Source: Bacteroidales bacterium
GTDB taxonomy: Bacteria; Bacteroidota; Bacteroidia; Bacteroidales; FEN-979
Direction: 5' to 3'
Length of the DNA stretch: 27,981 nucleotides
Assembly (NCBI GenBank): GCA_023231065.1
Contig: JALNWE010000040.1
Location: 1-27,981, forward strand
Notes under the pieces: model-generated
What the model was told of the DNA's origin: nothing
The model's input: only the letters and a program-made list of their open reading frames with translations
Database searches by the model: none
Part shown: positions 1 through 8,379 of the stretch, piece by piece
How the letters are laid out: each line of letters opens with the position of its first letter
Numbering within the stretch: the stretch's first letter is position 1
Program-made: the position numbers and the translations under genes

Positions 1-2402
1 CCGGTCGATAAATCGGTGAAATTAACCCCACATTCAATCGGGATCTGTACCTGATCTGCTGAAAAGTCGGCCATTGGCATGGAGTAAAACATATCTGATT
101 CCCACAGGCCACGTCCGTATGTTGAAGCTTTGATGCGATCATTGGCTGGATTTGCATCATCATAAAAAATTTCCAACTCCGTTACTTTGGCGTTGACAGG
201 CAAACCATTGCTGAAGGAGCTCCACCCGCAGAAAGCATAATCCCGGTAAAATACGCCCATATCGGTCCCAATGTAGGTGCCATATAAACTATGCTTGTTA
301 TAAACGATAGAACTGATATGGATATCGGGAAGCAAACCCGTCCAGTCGGTCCAGGTATTTCCTTTATCCCATGACATAAATATCCGGTTGTCGAAGGTGA
401 TATATACAATATCCTCATTAAAGGGATGCGCTTCTATATCGGTGATGGCTAAATTAACCGGTAATTTATTGGTGAGGCTGGTCCATACAGGAATATCGGC
501 TTTACAATTGTCGGTGCGGAAAAGCTTGTTGCCCCCGGCCACATATAAAATGTTCGTGTTTTTAGGCGATTGTTCCAACACGCTCAGGTTATCGCCGGTC
601 AAAGCATCTGAAATTTTGGTCCAATCAACGCTGTTGACATTAGGTTCCTTGATGTTTGTGCTCCGCCACACACTCTTATATCCGATGAACATGGTTTTCG
701 GATCGTTTTCATCAATGAGGAAAGGAGTGACCCATCCGCCGCTTTCCGTGATCCCGTTAGCGCCATTCCCGGCAATTTTTCCCTGTTCTACGTTGTTATA
801 ATCACGGAAAATATCCCCATAATACAGCGTGTGATACCGGTAATGGAAGTCAACCGGGTCAATGGCACATTCCATTCCGTCCCCACCTCCGATAGATGCC
901 CAGGTTGTCCCTTCATAGATGTTTGATCCGTTATCCTGGTATCCGTTGATGACAAGGTCATCGACGGTCCTGCTCTGACCGAGCTTGTAAGTCTGGCTGA
1001 TGGGAAGTCCGTTGGTGATTTCATTCCACACTTCCCCTCCATTATTTGTCCAGTAAATCCCGCCATCATTTCCAATATATAATTGGCCGTTTAACGGGGA
1101 ATATTCAAATACATGATGGTCGGCATGGACAGAAGGCCTGCTGCATCCTCCGTACCAGTGGGCGTTGATAGACCAGTTGACCCCGCTGTTCGCGGATCTC
1201 CAGACATCCACTCCTCCCGAATAAACAATATTTTCATTGGTCGGATCCACCGCGATATCGAGGTCGTACCAGGCCTGGCCTCCCGAACCGCTTCCGTCAC
1301 AGGACCAGTCCATGATATTGGGGGAATTGGATTTCTCAACAAAGGAAACACCGTTGTCAGTGGACTTGAATAGTCCCTTGAATTCATTGCTGCTATTAGC
1401 GAGGAGGAAATAAACGACATTTGGATTGGCAGGGGTTACGCCGATCACTCCACGGGCGCCATCTGGTAATCCATTGGCGATCTGGATCCAGGTCTCTCCA
1501 AGGTCGTTTGAAAGATAGAATTTTCCGCTGGCGGTTGCATAGATGACAGATGGGTTGTTCGTTTTGAAAACAATATCTTTGAAATTGCCCGTCATTTTAC
1601 TGGTCCAGTTCAATCCGCCATCGGTTGTCTTGTAAATACCACCATTGGTCGCGGCAAGCAAAATGGATGGGTCAGTAGGATGAATGATCAACCGTCCGAC
1701 GGTTTTTTCACCCATTCCGGTATTGTATTGCTCCCAGGTAAGACCGCCGTCAAAACTTTTCATCACGCCCAACCCCGCTGCATCTCCGGCATCCCGGTCA
1801 CCGGTCCCGATATACATGATTTGCGGATTGGCATAATCGACCATAATGGCCGAAACGCCCAGGGTAGGCAAATTATCCGTATTACTGGCCCATGTTACCC
1901 CTGCATCATGAGAGACCCATAGTCCACCTGACGGCGCCCCGATAAAGATCGTATTGGCATCTGTCGGATGGAACCCGATGGCGTTGATGCGGCCTAATCC
2001 CCTGTATCCTCTTGTATTGACCGGAATTGTGAATGGCCCGAGGTTGGTCCAGTCCCCTTCAGCGGATCGGGGGGCATTGGCAAGGTTTGAATAGAATTCC
2101 TTATACGCGTTAACGGTACGTGATTCCGATGGACGTTCGCCCGTGGGGGAAACGCGGTCCTGCATCATATACTCCCAGCGTTTGAATGGTTTCCATCCGC
2201 ACCCTCTTGTTATGGGTCTGTTTTCCCAATACTTATTGAATGCCGATTGAACTTTGAAAAAATTAATCCCCGGATCCTGCATCATTTCTATCCAGTATGG
2301 ATAGTTCGCAGTATCAGGTTGATTAACCGTTACATTTTGAGAATAAGCGGAAATTCCAAGACCTAATAAAAGAATAAAACAAATTACACCAGGAGTTTTC
2401 AT
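1..2402 (-). CDS. Secreted BNR/sortilin-like repeat protein with PKD domain (3' end outside window)
   Basis: About 800 codons read open on the minus strand from ATG 2402-2400 to the left edge, with no stop in the stretches translated. The N-terminus is a signal peptide (MKTPGVICFILLLGLGISAYSQ less its last residues). Many Asp-box-like repeats follow, with phrases such as SHDAGVTW, SFDGGLTWEQ, TTDGGLNWTS, SNDLGETW and STDNGVSF, the pattern of WD40/YVTN/BNR-like beta-propellers of the VPS10/sortilin type. The propeller ends in YGRGLWESDMF, and a PKD-type Ig fold (ADFSADQVQIP, VNFTDLSTG) starts just before the edge. Bacteroidetes proteins of this build are usually exported, often by the type IX system with a C-terminal sorting domain; that end is not visible, so the route is inferred. 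The role is probably cell-surface binding or adhesion; no catalytic residues were recognised. A terminator separates it from the upstream minus-strand gene. Confidence 0.85.
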   Translation of the reverse strand, partial: MKTPGVICFILLLGLGISAYSQNVTVNQPDTANYPYWIEMMQDPGINFFKVQSAFNKYWENRPITRGCGWKPFKRWEYMMQDRVSPTGERPSESRTVNAYKEFYSNLANAPRSAEGDWTNLGPFTIPVNTRGYRGLGRINAIGFHPTDANTIFIGAPSGGLWVSHDAGVTWASNTDNLPTLGVSAIMVDYANPQIMYIGTGDRDAGDAAGLGVMKSFDGGLTWEQYNTGMGEKTVGRLIIHPTDPSILLAATNGGIYKTTDGGLNWTSKMTGNFKDIVFKTNNPSVIYATASGKFYLSNDLGETWIQIANGLPDGARGVIGVTPANPNVVYFLLANSSNEFKGLFKSTDNGVSFVEKSNSPNIMDWSCDGSGSGGQAWYDLDIAVDPTNENIVYSGGVDVWRSANSGVNWSINAHWYGGCSRPSVHADHHVFEYSPLNGQLYIGNDGGIYWTNNGGEVWNEITNGLPISQTYKLGQSRTVDDLVINGYQDNGSNIYEGTTWASIGGGDGMECAIDPVDFHYRYHTLYYGDIFRDYNNVEQGKIAGNGANGITESGGWVTPFLIDENDPKTMFIGYKSVWRSTNIKEPNVNSVDWTKISDALTGDNLSVLEQSPKNTNILYVAGGNKLFRTDNCKADIPVWTSLTNKLPVNLAITDIEAHPFNEDIVYITFDNRIFMSWDKGNTWTDWTGLLPDIHISSIVYNKHSLYGTYIGTDMGVFYRDYAFCGWSSFSNGLPVNAKVTELEIFYDDANPANDRIKASTYGRGLWESDMFYSMPMADFSADQVQIPIECGVNFTDLST

Positions 2403-2443
2403 CGAATTGGGATCTTATTTAATTATCTATTACTTATCATAAA

Positions 2444-2476
2444 ATTCCCACAAGGTAGTTAAAACCTTGTGGGAAT
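2444..2476 (-). terminator. Hairpin terminator after the M28 peptidase gene
   Basis: A perfect 13-bp inverted repeat (ATTCCCACAAGGT / ACCTTGTGGGAAT) with a 7-base loop lies 27 bp beyond the stop codon of the peptidase gene. Read on the minus strand it is followed by a short T-run (TTTTATG). It lies between two genes of the same orientation, so the downstream BNR gene probably has its own promoter, although no TAnnTTTG element was seen in front of it. Confidence 0.75.
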
Positions 2477-2502
2477 AGGAGTGCGAAAACATCAATAATA
2501 TT

Positions 2503-4983
2503 TTATTTCACCGCAGGGATATATGATCCGTTGGCATCTCCATAGGAAATACCATAGAAATTCTGGGTCAGGTTAGATCCGTTTATGCTGAACGAAGGGG
2601 CATTGAATAACCAATCGCCGGCCGGGAAGGAAGAAATAATAGCGCCAATTCTCTTTTGCATATCCATGACATCAATAGCCGTTAATGTTCCTGAAGCATT
2701 GACATCACCGGCTGCCAGGTAAATACCTTCCAGTTGTTCGATCCCGATGATATGTTTTTTATACAAAAGGATATCGGCAGCAGTTACACCGCCCCAGGGT
2801 TTAGTGGTGGCCGCTTCAAGGGAATAATTGCCATTGGGTATGTTTATAAAGGAATAATTTCCGGATGCATTGGTCGTGGTTGTGCCGATAACAGTGCCGG
2901 ACGCATTTTTCAGCTTCACGGTTATTCCCTGCAAAGGAGTATGGGGCGTATTCGGGTATACAACGGATCCGTTGAGTGTATATCCTGTCGTTGTGACATT
3001 CAGAACGAAATCATCGATGTACATTCCTTGTTTGGTGGTATTGACGTCGCTTGTGAACCGATAGCGTACCCACACATTCGGGCTGCCAATATAATCATTC
3101 AGGGAATAATTTTTTTGTGTCCATGACGATTGGGTCCCGGTATATTGAGCCAGTTGTGTCCAGTTCTGATTATTAGTTGAAACCATCAGGTACATGAAAT
3201 CATAGTTGTTTTCCAGGTCATACTTCGTCCAGAATGATAGGGAGGCCTCTGAACAGGCAGCCAGGCTGAAGGGCCCAAGAAAAGTAGAAATATCCTTGCT
3301 GTCGCCATACTGACCGGTGGGACTTTCGGATATGGAATGGGAAGGTGAATTGTATGCGGCAGTGGATAAGCCCCATGTATCTTCAAATTGCCAGTAAGGG
3401 GCCCCTGTCTCAAAATTGTCAGTAAACGGTAAAACCATTGGGACATTTGGTTTAAGGGTAATTGTGTTTGATTTGGGCGTTTCCTTACCGCTTGCAGAAT
3501 CAATCCCTGTTATATAATAAGAATAGGCAACCCCGTTGGTCAGGAGGCTATCAACATAGGAAAACCCGGTTGTACTGTCATAAACGGCCGCTTCCCCATT
3601 CCTGTAAATTCTGAAATAATTCATCCCTGCCAGGGTGTCCCAGGCTAAGGTGATCTTAGTGTCACCGGGCGTACCAATCAGGTTCTGAGGGGCGCTTAAC
3701 TGGTTGGCCATGGTTGCAACATTGGCAATGGTTGCCTGGGTAAAGGTCCCGACCATAGGGAAACTGTTTACGCTGTTTCCAATGAGATCCTGTGAAGTAT
3801 GGATGTAAGGACTGTAGTTCTGACTATCCTCAAAGGGGAAAATGCCCATGAATCCGTGGTTATTGAATGAGGTATGGTCACTGTCGCCTCCTGAAAGTTG
3901 TCCGTCATCTACTGTGAAATCGGGCATGTAAAGCTGTACAACATCTTTGTAAAACTGGACCAGCGGTTCGGCAGAGGCAGGGGCGATGATATCAGTATGG
4001 ATTTCATCGCCTGGGTTGAGATATCCACACATATCGGTATTAAAATATCCCAGGATGTTCATCCCCAGGTTTTGGGCCATGGTGGCATAAGCTGCGCTAC
4101 CATATAATCCATATTCTTCACCGGAAAAAGCGATGAAAATGATCGTCCGGTCAAAGGTGTATTGGCTCAATATCCTGGCAATTTCAATGACCGAACTGGT
4201 ACCGGAACCATTGTCGTCAGCGCCCGGGGCGTTACCTGAGTAAACGAAGGAGTCATAGTGGCCGCCTAAAATCACATATTGATCCGGATATTTGGCGCCG
4301 GTCAGAGTGGCAATGACATTGGCGCTTGAATTTTGTCCGTTAACGGTGAAATTCTGAAGTGTAACCGGTAATCCATAAGATTCAAACCTGGATTTGATCC
4401 AATTTTGTGCTTCAATTGCTTGCGGGGTTAAACAATTCCGGGTCCCATAGTTCTGTAAATGCTGGTTTGAGTTCTGGATGCTATCATTCTTAACTTGTGC
4501 TAAAAGCTCCGTAATGAATGGGTCTATCTCCTTGGGGGCGCTGAGTTTCATAGAGGGTTGGACAGGCATTCTGATAGCGGTGTTGTTGATCTTCACCACA
4601 CCACCGTGAACCGATGGGAATAACCTGGTAACATTTTCATTCCGCACCTGGACGATAAGATAATGATCGGTCTGGTCAAGGATGGTAATAAAGGGACCGA
4701 TCTTTGCTAAATAGCCGGCCTTGAGCTCGGCCTTGGTCCAGAGGACAAAATAATTATCACCGGGTCCCCATGCGTTCCCCTTCAGTAACACTGAATTTTC
4801 GGCACTACCGGAACTGGTGGTTGCTACCAGGAATTCATTACAGGAATAATTCACCCGGAGATCCTGGGTCGCCAGATGTTTTTTGACCAGCGAGGGGTCT
4901 TTAACGTTCAACTTGATCAGGTTGCCTGCAGAAGCAAAAATAGCAAAGCATGTAAAAACAATCAAAAGGAAATTTCTTTTCAT
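2503..4983 (-). CDS. Secreted M28 zinc aminopeptidase/carboxypeptidase-like protein with FnIII, MAM-like and dockerin-like domains
   Basis: 826 residues if started at ATG 4983; an in-frame ATG 15 codons upstream (5028) would put a non-signal sequence ahead of the clear signal peptide MKRNFLLIVFTCFAIFASAG. Di-zinc M28 residues are all visible in 826-aa numbering: H242 (GGHYDS), D256 (ADDNGSG), the catalytic E289 and ligand E290 (FSGEE), D317 (NTDM) and H395 (YIHTSQD). Downstream come an FnIII domain (about 431-507), a MAM/jelly-roll-like domain (about 520-660, ending in MYIDDFVL), a carboxypeptidase-regulatory/SdrD-like beta domain (about 667-725) and two calcium-loop, dockerin-like repeats (about 734-781, GGVTAADILLYKKH and GDVNASGTLTAIDVMDM). 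It is predicted to cleave N-terminal residues from peptides outside the cell. No canonical type IX C-terminal sorting domain was recognised; the chain ends in GDANGSYIPAVK. Confidence 0.9.
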   Translation of the reverse strand: MKRNFLLIVFTCFAIFASAGNLIKLNVKDPSLVKKHLATQDLRVNYSCNEFLVATTSSGSAENSVLLKGNAWGPGDNYFVLWTKAELKAGYLAKIGPFITILDQTDHYLIVQVRNENVTRLFPSVHGGVVKINNTAIRMPVQPSMKLSAPKEIDPFITELLAQVKNDSIQNSNQHLQNYGTRNCLTPQAIEAQNWIKSRFESYGLPVTLQNFTVNGQNSSANVIATLTGAKYPDQYVILGGHYDSFVYSGNAPGADDNGSGTSSVIEIARILSQYTFDRTIIFIAFSGEEYGLYGSAAYATMAQNLGMNILGYFNTDMCGYLNPGDEIHTDIIAPASAEPLVQFYKDVVQLYMPDFTVDDGQLSGGDSDHTSFNNHGFMGIFPFEDSQNYSPYIHTSQDLIGNSVNSFPMVGTFTQATIANVATMANQLSAPQNLIGTPGDTKITLAWDTLAGMNYFRIYRNGEAAVYDSTTGFSYVDSLLTNGVAYSYYITGIDSASGKETPKSNTITLKPNVPMVLPFTDNFETGAPYWQFEDTWGLSTAAYNSPSHSISESPTGQYGDSKDISTFLGPFSLAACSEASLSFWTKYDLENNYDFMYLMVSTNNQNWTQLAQYTGTQSSWTQKNYSLNDYIGSPNVWVRYRFTSDVNTTKQGMYIDDFVLNVTTTGYTLNGSVVYPNTPHTPLQGITVKLKNASGTVIGTTTTNASGNYSFINIPNGNYSLEAATTKPWGGVTAADILLYKKHIIGIEQLEGIYLAAGDVNASGTLTAIDVMDMQKRIGAIISSFPAGDWLFNAPSFSINGSNLTQNFYGISYGDANGSYIPAVK

Positions 4984-5032
4984 AATCACAAGTTTATAAT
5001 ATGTAAATGGAGTGGACACTACTTTCAATCTT

Positions 5033-5040
5033 CAAATTTA
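5033..5040 (-). promoter_or_regulatory. -7 promoter element of the M28 peptidase gene
   Basis: On the minus strand the octamer TAAATTTG matches the Bacteroidetes -7 consensus TAnnTTTG exactly. It lies 49 bp upstream of the ATG at 4983, giving a leader of about 43 nt. It lies just upstream of the alternative ATG at 5028, which would then be almost leaderless; this supports the internal start. No TTTG was found at the usual 19-21 bp spacing, so the call rests on the -7 box alone. Confidence 0.45.
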
Positions 5041-5196
5041 CATATTAAATCCAAACCCGCGATAGATCAGTATAAAAAAGATGAATTTCACTAAACTACG
5101 GGTAAAAGCAGCGCCTGGTTGAACAATTCCGAAACGGATGAAATGAGCCCGCTCCGAAAAGTCAAATCATTCATTTTACCACGAAGACCTGAAACC

Positions 5197-5360
5197 TGAA
5201 ACCCGTAACCTGCAAGCCAAACCTTCCAGGTTTTTCTTAGCGAACATGGCCCCAGTCAGATAATAAAACCACATCCATTGAAACCCGTAACCTGCAAGCC
5301 AAACCTTCCAGGTTTTTCTTAGCGAACATGGCCCCAGTCAGATAATAAAACCACATCCAT
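5197..5360. repeat. Perfect 82-bp tandem duplication in a 500-bp gene-free gap
   Basis: Two identical 82-bp units (5197-5278, 5279-5360), each starting TGAAACCCGTAACCTG, lie head to tail. Each unit carries a small palindrome AAACC-TTCCA-GGTTT. An inverted copy of that 15-mer (AAACCTGGAAGGTTT) follows right after the second unit, near 5369. The 15-mer looks like a dispersed intergenic Bacteroidetes repeat, from memory. Apart from the promoter elements listed separately, nothing else was recognised in 4984-5490. Confidence 0.85.
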
Positions 5361-5436
5361 TGAAAACCAAACCTGGAAGGTTTTCTTGGCGGTGAAAAAC
5401 GGGTTTCGGACTCAAAATTGGTGTAAAAAGATATGG

Positions 5437-5468
5437 TTTGTTTTCTGAGGGAAAGATTTATATCTTTA
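5437..5468 (+). promoter_or_regulatory. Candidate promoter for the small membrane protein gene
   Basis: TTTG at 5437-5440 and TATCTTTA at 5461-5468 are separated by 20 bp, the spacing of Bacteroidetes -33/-7 promoters. The -7 box differs from TAnnTTTG only in its last base. The ATG at 5491 follows by 22 bp. Confidence 0.4.
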
Positions 5469-5490
5469 TAGCTCTATTGAATAACATAAG

Positions 5491-5781
5491 ATGAAAAAGA
5501 AATGGCCAGGTGGGGTTATTTTCTTTGCAGGATTCCCCACACAAGCGTTTGCATCGGCCGGATACGCGAAAGACGGACTGATATCCATGTTGTTTGTCGC
5601 GGGTTTCCTGCTGTTCCTCACCGGTATTATAGCAGGAATTGACTATCTCAATAAACATGGGAGGATGCTTTTTAACCGGTTAAGGACCTTTATCAGGAAA
5701 AAAGCGCTGGCTAAATTTTGGGATCATTTTTCCGGCAAAGAGGACATGGGTGATCCGCCTGGGGTTCATCCGGCTTTCTGA
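5491..5781 (+). CDS. Small hypothetical membrane protein
   Basis: 96 residues, not recognised. The N-terminus MKKKWPGGVIFFAGFPTQAF with ASAG after it resembles a signal peptide or a first membrane segment. A strong hydrophobic helix follows (residues about 29-50, GLISMLFVAGFLLFLTGIIAG), then a basic stretch (NRLRTFIRKK) and a polar C-terminus, so one or two membrane passes with a cytoplasmic basic tail are likely. A promoter with correct Bacteroidetes spacing precedes it. It lies alone between a repeat cluster and gene remnants, and its neighbours give no functional hint. Confidence 0.55.
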   Translation: MKKKWPGGVIFFAGFPTQAFASAGYAKDGLISMLFVAGFLLFLTGIIAGIDYLNKHGRMLFNRLRTFIRKKALAKFWDHFSGKEDMGDPPGVHPAF

Positions 5782-5802
5782 CACTCTAAAAATTCCGAAA
5801 TA

Positions 5803-6015
5803 GTGGGATACAAGATACTACTGACCATGGTTTTGCTAAATATTGCGACCTTCCATAATACCCTGACCGGTCAGGATACCGTTAAGTCCAAAGTAGCTTT
5901 TGGGATCCGGGTAAATTCACAGAACTCCTTACCCCGCGCAATGTTATTTAGTGGTAATTTTAAAAATAATTTTCAAATTGGTTCTGGGGAAGGTGGTTTC
6001 GGTTTGATTCAATAA
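5803..6015 (+). pseudogene. N-terminal stub of an exported protein
   Basis: 70 codons from a GTG at 5803, with an internal ATG at 5827. The sequence begins with a signal peptide (YKILLTMVLLNIATFHNTLTGQ) and continues QDTVKSKVAFGIRVNSQNS, which resembles the start of Bacteroidetes outer-membrane beta-barrel proteins. It stops abruptly after GSGEGGFGLIQ without any barrel. The decayed radC begins close downstream. Most likely this is the 5' end of a gene cut by a rearrangement; a short genuine secreted peptide cannot be excluded. Confidence 0.4.
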
Positions 6016-6191
6016 TTTTATCACATTCATCAGCAACTTGCTTTCGGTTTTAAGTTTGTTGTACCTTTCTTGCCGGGGTATCTGACAAACTTTCAGCCGG
6101 GGCTTTAATCTGAAGCGTTGGTAAATGAGTTCCATCTTCTGGTTTTTAAAGAAGTCGATTTTTTCTTCCTTACGAGGAGTTCTGGATTTAG

Positions 6192-6482
6192 ATGCTGAGC
6201 AAGGCAAACAAAGTCATCAAAAAAGTACAGATATCTGAAGGCGGAGTATCCGGGACAGTAGTGGACCCGAAAAAGATTTACAAGCTCGCCCTTGATCATC
6301 ATGCTTCCAGTCTCATCCTGGGTCATAACCATCCTTCCGGTAATATCCAGCCCAGTGAAGCAGATCAGAAGATCACAAAAAAGATCAAAGAATGCGGCAT
6401 TTTACTGGATATCGCGGTCCTGGATCATATAATCATCGGGGATGACCGGTTTTATTCATTTGCTGATGAAGGTTGTATATAA
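6192..6482 (+). pseudogene. radC: Decayed radC: only the C-terminal JAB/MPN domain remains open
   Basis: The open 96 codons encode the C-terminal JAB (MPN+) domain of RadC: MLSKANKVIKK, then EGGVSGTVVDPKKI, the JAMM zinc motif HNHPSG with D58 (H45, H47, D58), and the end LDHIIIGDDRFYSFADEG. RadC proteins are normally about 225 residues with an N-terminal helix-hairpin-helix domain. Directly upstream, in the same frame, the bases encode EEFWI and then TAG, exactly where intact RadC reads EEFWxxxL before this segment; further upstream the homology breaks up over several frames and stops. The gene has therefore lost its N-terminus through a nonsense codon and frameshifts. Whether the JAB domain is still expressed from ATG 6192 cannot be told. 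Confidence 0.8.
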
Positions 6483-6498
6483 AAAATTCATGCAGGAT

Positions 6499-6527
6499 CT
6501 GGGGTGTGTTATTAACATGCACCCCAG
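6499..6527. terminator. Hairpin at the left border of the AT-rich defence block
   Basis: CTGGGGTG (6499-6506) and CACCCCAG (6520-6527) form a perfect 8-bp stem, and the loop contains a further TGTT/AACA pairing. It lies 16 bp after the radC stop and before the promoter of the next gene, so it probably works as a terminator. The T-tract on the plus side is poor. Confidence 0.45.
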
Positions 6528-6565
6528 ACATTTACTTTTGCTTCTCAATATATGATCAATACTTT

Positions 6566-6573
6566 TACCTTTG
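6566..6573 (+). promoter_or_regulatory. -7 promoter element of the 6619-10882 gene block
   Basis: TACCTTTG matches TAnnTTTG exactly, 45 bp before the ATG at 6619. A TTTG lies at 6537-6540, but at 25 bp spacing instead of 19-21, so the -33 element is doubtful. Confidence 0.5.
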
Positions 6574-6618
6574 ATATGAACTTATTCCTAGTCTATTTGA
6601 AACCATTGTTTCTTCAAA

Positions 6619-8379
6619 ATGAATTTCGAAATGGAGAAGATTGAAAAAAAATTAGTTGAGGCATCTGCTAATGGAACATTCCTTAAGGTACTTTATAATT
6701 TGTATTTGAAGGAATCCGATGAAAGAGCAGACCTTGGGAACACCTTATCGGAATTACATAATGCAGGAACAATCAATTTGTTATTTGAATTCTCAGGCTT
6801 AAAGAAAAATTCACCAGAGATTGACTTCTTTTTAACCAGGCACCTTTTTGAAGATGCCCTTCCAAATCTAATATCTCCAGTATTTTCGGTGATCGAATGT
6901 GTTAATCATCTTTTTGTTGAAGCTGGCGATGATTTAGCTGCAGGAACTGTATTTAAAGCTTTTATGTCATTTTGTGAACGTGAGGTCACTCGTCCAACCG
7001 AAGTTTTAGAAATTGTCAAGCAACTTGATAAATTCTATGATTTTATCAGTCCAGCAATGATAGTAGGATCTAAATCTAATCTTTCCTTTTTTGTTAGGGA
7101 GGCGATATTTTTATCTCAAGGTGAAAATATTGATTTCAGAATAAGGGCAATTTTTGCTTTGGGAAGGATTGACTATAAAGTGGATCTTCCCCTTGCAAAA
7201 AAGGCTATGAAGGTATGTATGGCTCTTGCTAGAAATAATATTGATGATCAAATATTAAGTGTTCTCCTTTCAACCTCCTTCTCATTAAGTCTTATCTACA
7301 GAAGTAATCCGAAGGTGATGTCCAAGCATTTTCAGACAATCTTAAAGAAAGGCGGTGATTATACCCTTTATGAGGCTTCCAAATTATTTGCTTTTAATAC
7401 CGCGGAACTGTCTTCAAATCTTATTGACAATATCATTGGTGCTTTCAATAGTGCCGAGCGATTGCAACCTGGAATCTTAAAAAACATCGATTTTGGAATT
7501 CAATCTTTTCTTAAATCAGGTAATGAGATGCGCGGGATTGATATCCTCGAAATTTTATTATGTGATATAAAGAAGAAGATAACAATAAACACCTTCGATA
7601 TTACAGTGCATTATCTTACCAGAGGGGATGCTCCAATTTTAAACCGGATCGTTACAAAGTGGTTTCTTTCAAGAAATCTTTTCCTGAGTAAAGCGGTAAA
7701 GGATATTGTAAATGCTAATCCAAATAGACATCTTAATATTGAATTGGATAAAGATCAATATTTACAGGATCCTCGTGGTTCCTATGTATTTCTGACAATG
7801 AAAGCTGTTGGGTGGTTATCTAATTCTCCACTTACAGCATTATCGTTTATAGTCTCATTCATTGAATATTGTAATGAATCTGAATTGAACATCATAAGCA
7901 AAATGCTATTCTATCCTCTTCTTGTAAGTTACCCCATTCAGATAATGAAGGTAATTCAAGAGGATGTAGGAGGAATGCCTGATAAAACAAGACTTGTCTT
8001 GACAAATCTTCAATCCGATTATAAAAAATATATTTCGAACCTATGTAAACCAGGTCAAATACCCGAACTTCTGCCGACGAATTATCAAGTAGAAATTAGT
8101 GAGAGGTTTTTTAGACGGAAATTTTCAGAGTCTTATAAAGTGGCACAGAAGGACTCTCTGTTAAATTTGATTGGTACTAAATCTGTCTTGCTTTACGGAA
8201 CTAAAACAATAGATTATTATTCAGATTCTGCTGGAAATCAGAGCAGGAAAGAATTAGAATTACATAAAATTGAACATTCTTTCGAAGTGCCACGTTTAGA
8301 ATTATTAGATCCACATGGTATCGATTACCTAATTCGTCAATATCGTATTGAAGGCTGTGAATATGAAACTAATTCTTAA
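6619..8379 (+). CDS. Unknown helical-repeat (HEAT/ARM-like) protein, candidate defence component
   Basis: 586 residues (or 582 from the ATG at 6631); no family recognised. The sequence looks almost entirely alpha-helical, with recurrent amphipathic helices and phrases such as FRIRAIFALGRIDYKVDLPLAKKAMKV typical of HEAT-like solenoids (shortened: FRIRAIFALGRIDYK). No signal peptide, membrane segment, Walker motif or nuclease motif was seen, so a cytoplasmic scaffold or sensor is the best guess. Its 3' end overlaps the next gene by 17 bp, so the two are translationally coupled and probably form a complex. The next protein has a nuclease-like N-terminus, which points to a two-part defence module in which this protein could sense or restrain the nuclease. 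Base composition is visibly more AT-rich than the flanking secreted-protein genes, consistent with transfer. Confidence 0.8.
   Translation: MNFEMEKIEKKLVEASANGTFLKVLYNLYLKESDERADLGNTLSELHNAGTINLLFEFSGLKKNSPEIDFFLTRHLFEDALPNLISPVFSVIECVNHLFVEAGDDLAAGTVFKAFMSFCEREVTRPTEVLEIVKQLDKFYDFISPAMIVGSKSNLSFFVREAIFLSQGENIDFRIRAIFALGRIDYKVDLPLAKKAMKVCMALARNNIDDQILSVLLSTSFSLSLIYRSNPKVMSKHFQTILKKGGDYTLYEASKLFAFNTAELSSNLIDNIIGAFNSAERLQPGILKNIDFGIQSFLKSGNEMRGIDILEILLCDIKKKITINTFDITVHYLTRGDAPILNRIVTKWFLSRNLFLSKAVKDIVNANPNRHLNIELDKDQYLQDPRGSYVFLTMKAVGWLSNSPLTALSFIVSFIEYCNESELNIISKMLFYPLLVSYPIQIMKVIQEDVGGMPDKTRLVLTNLQSDYKKYISNLCKPGQIPELLPTNYQVEISERFFRRKFSESYKVAQKDSLLNLIGTKSVLLYGTKTIDYYSDSAGNQSRKELELHKIEHSFEVPRLELLDPHGIDYLIRQYRIEGCEYETNS

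Noticed and set aside
388..1922. Several plus- and minus-strand frames inside the BNR-repeat gene
   Set aside because: All are in other frames of one continuous minus-strand coding sequence that runs from 2402 to the left edge.
5944..6207. 87-codon minus-strand frame opposite the radC remnant
   Set aside because: Its plus strand carries readable RadC pieces (EEFWI and upstream), and the Lys/Thr-rich product looks like an antisense artefact.
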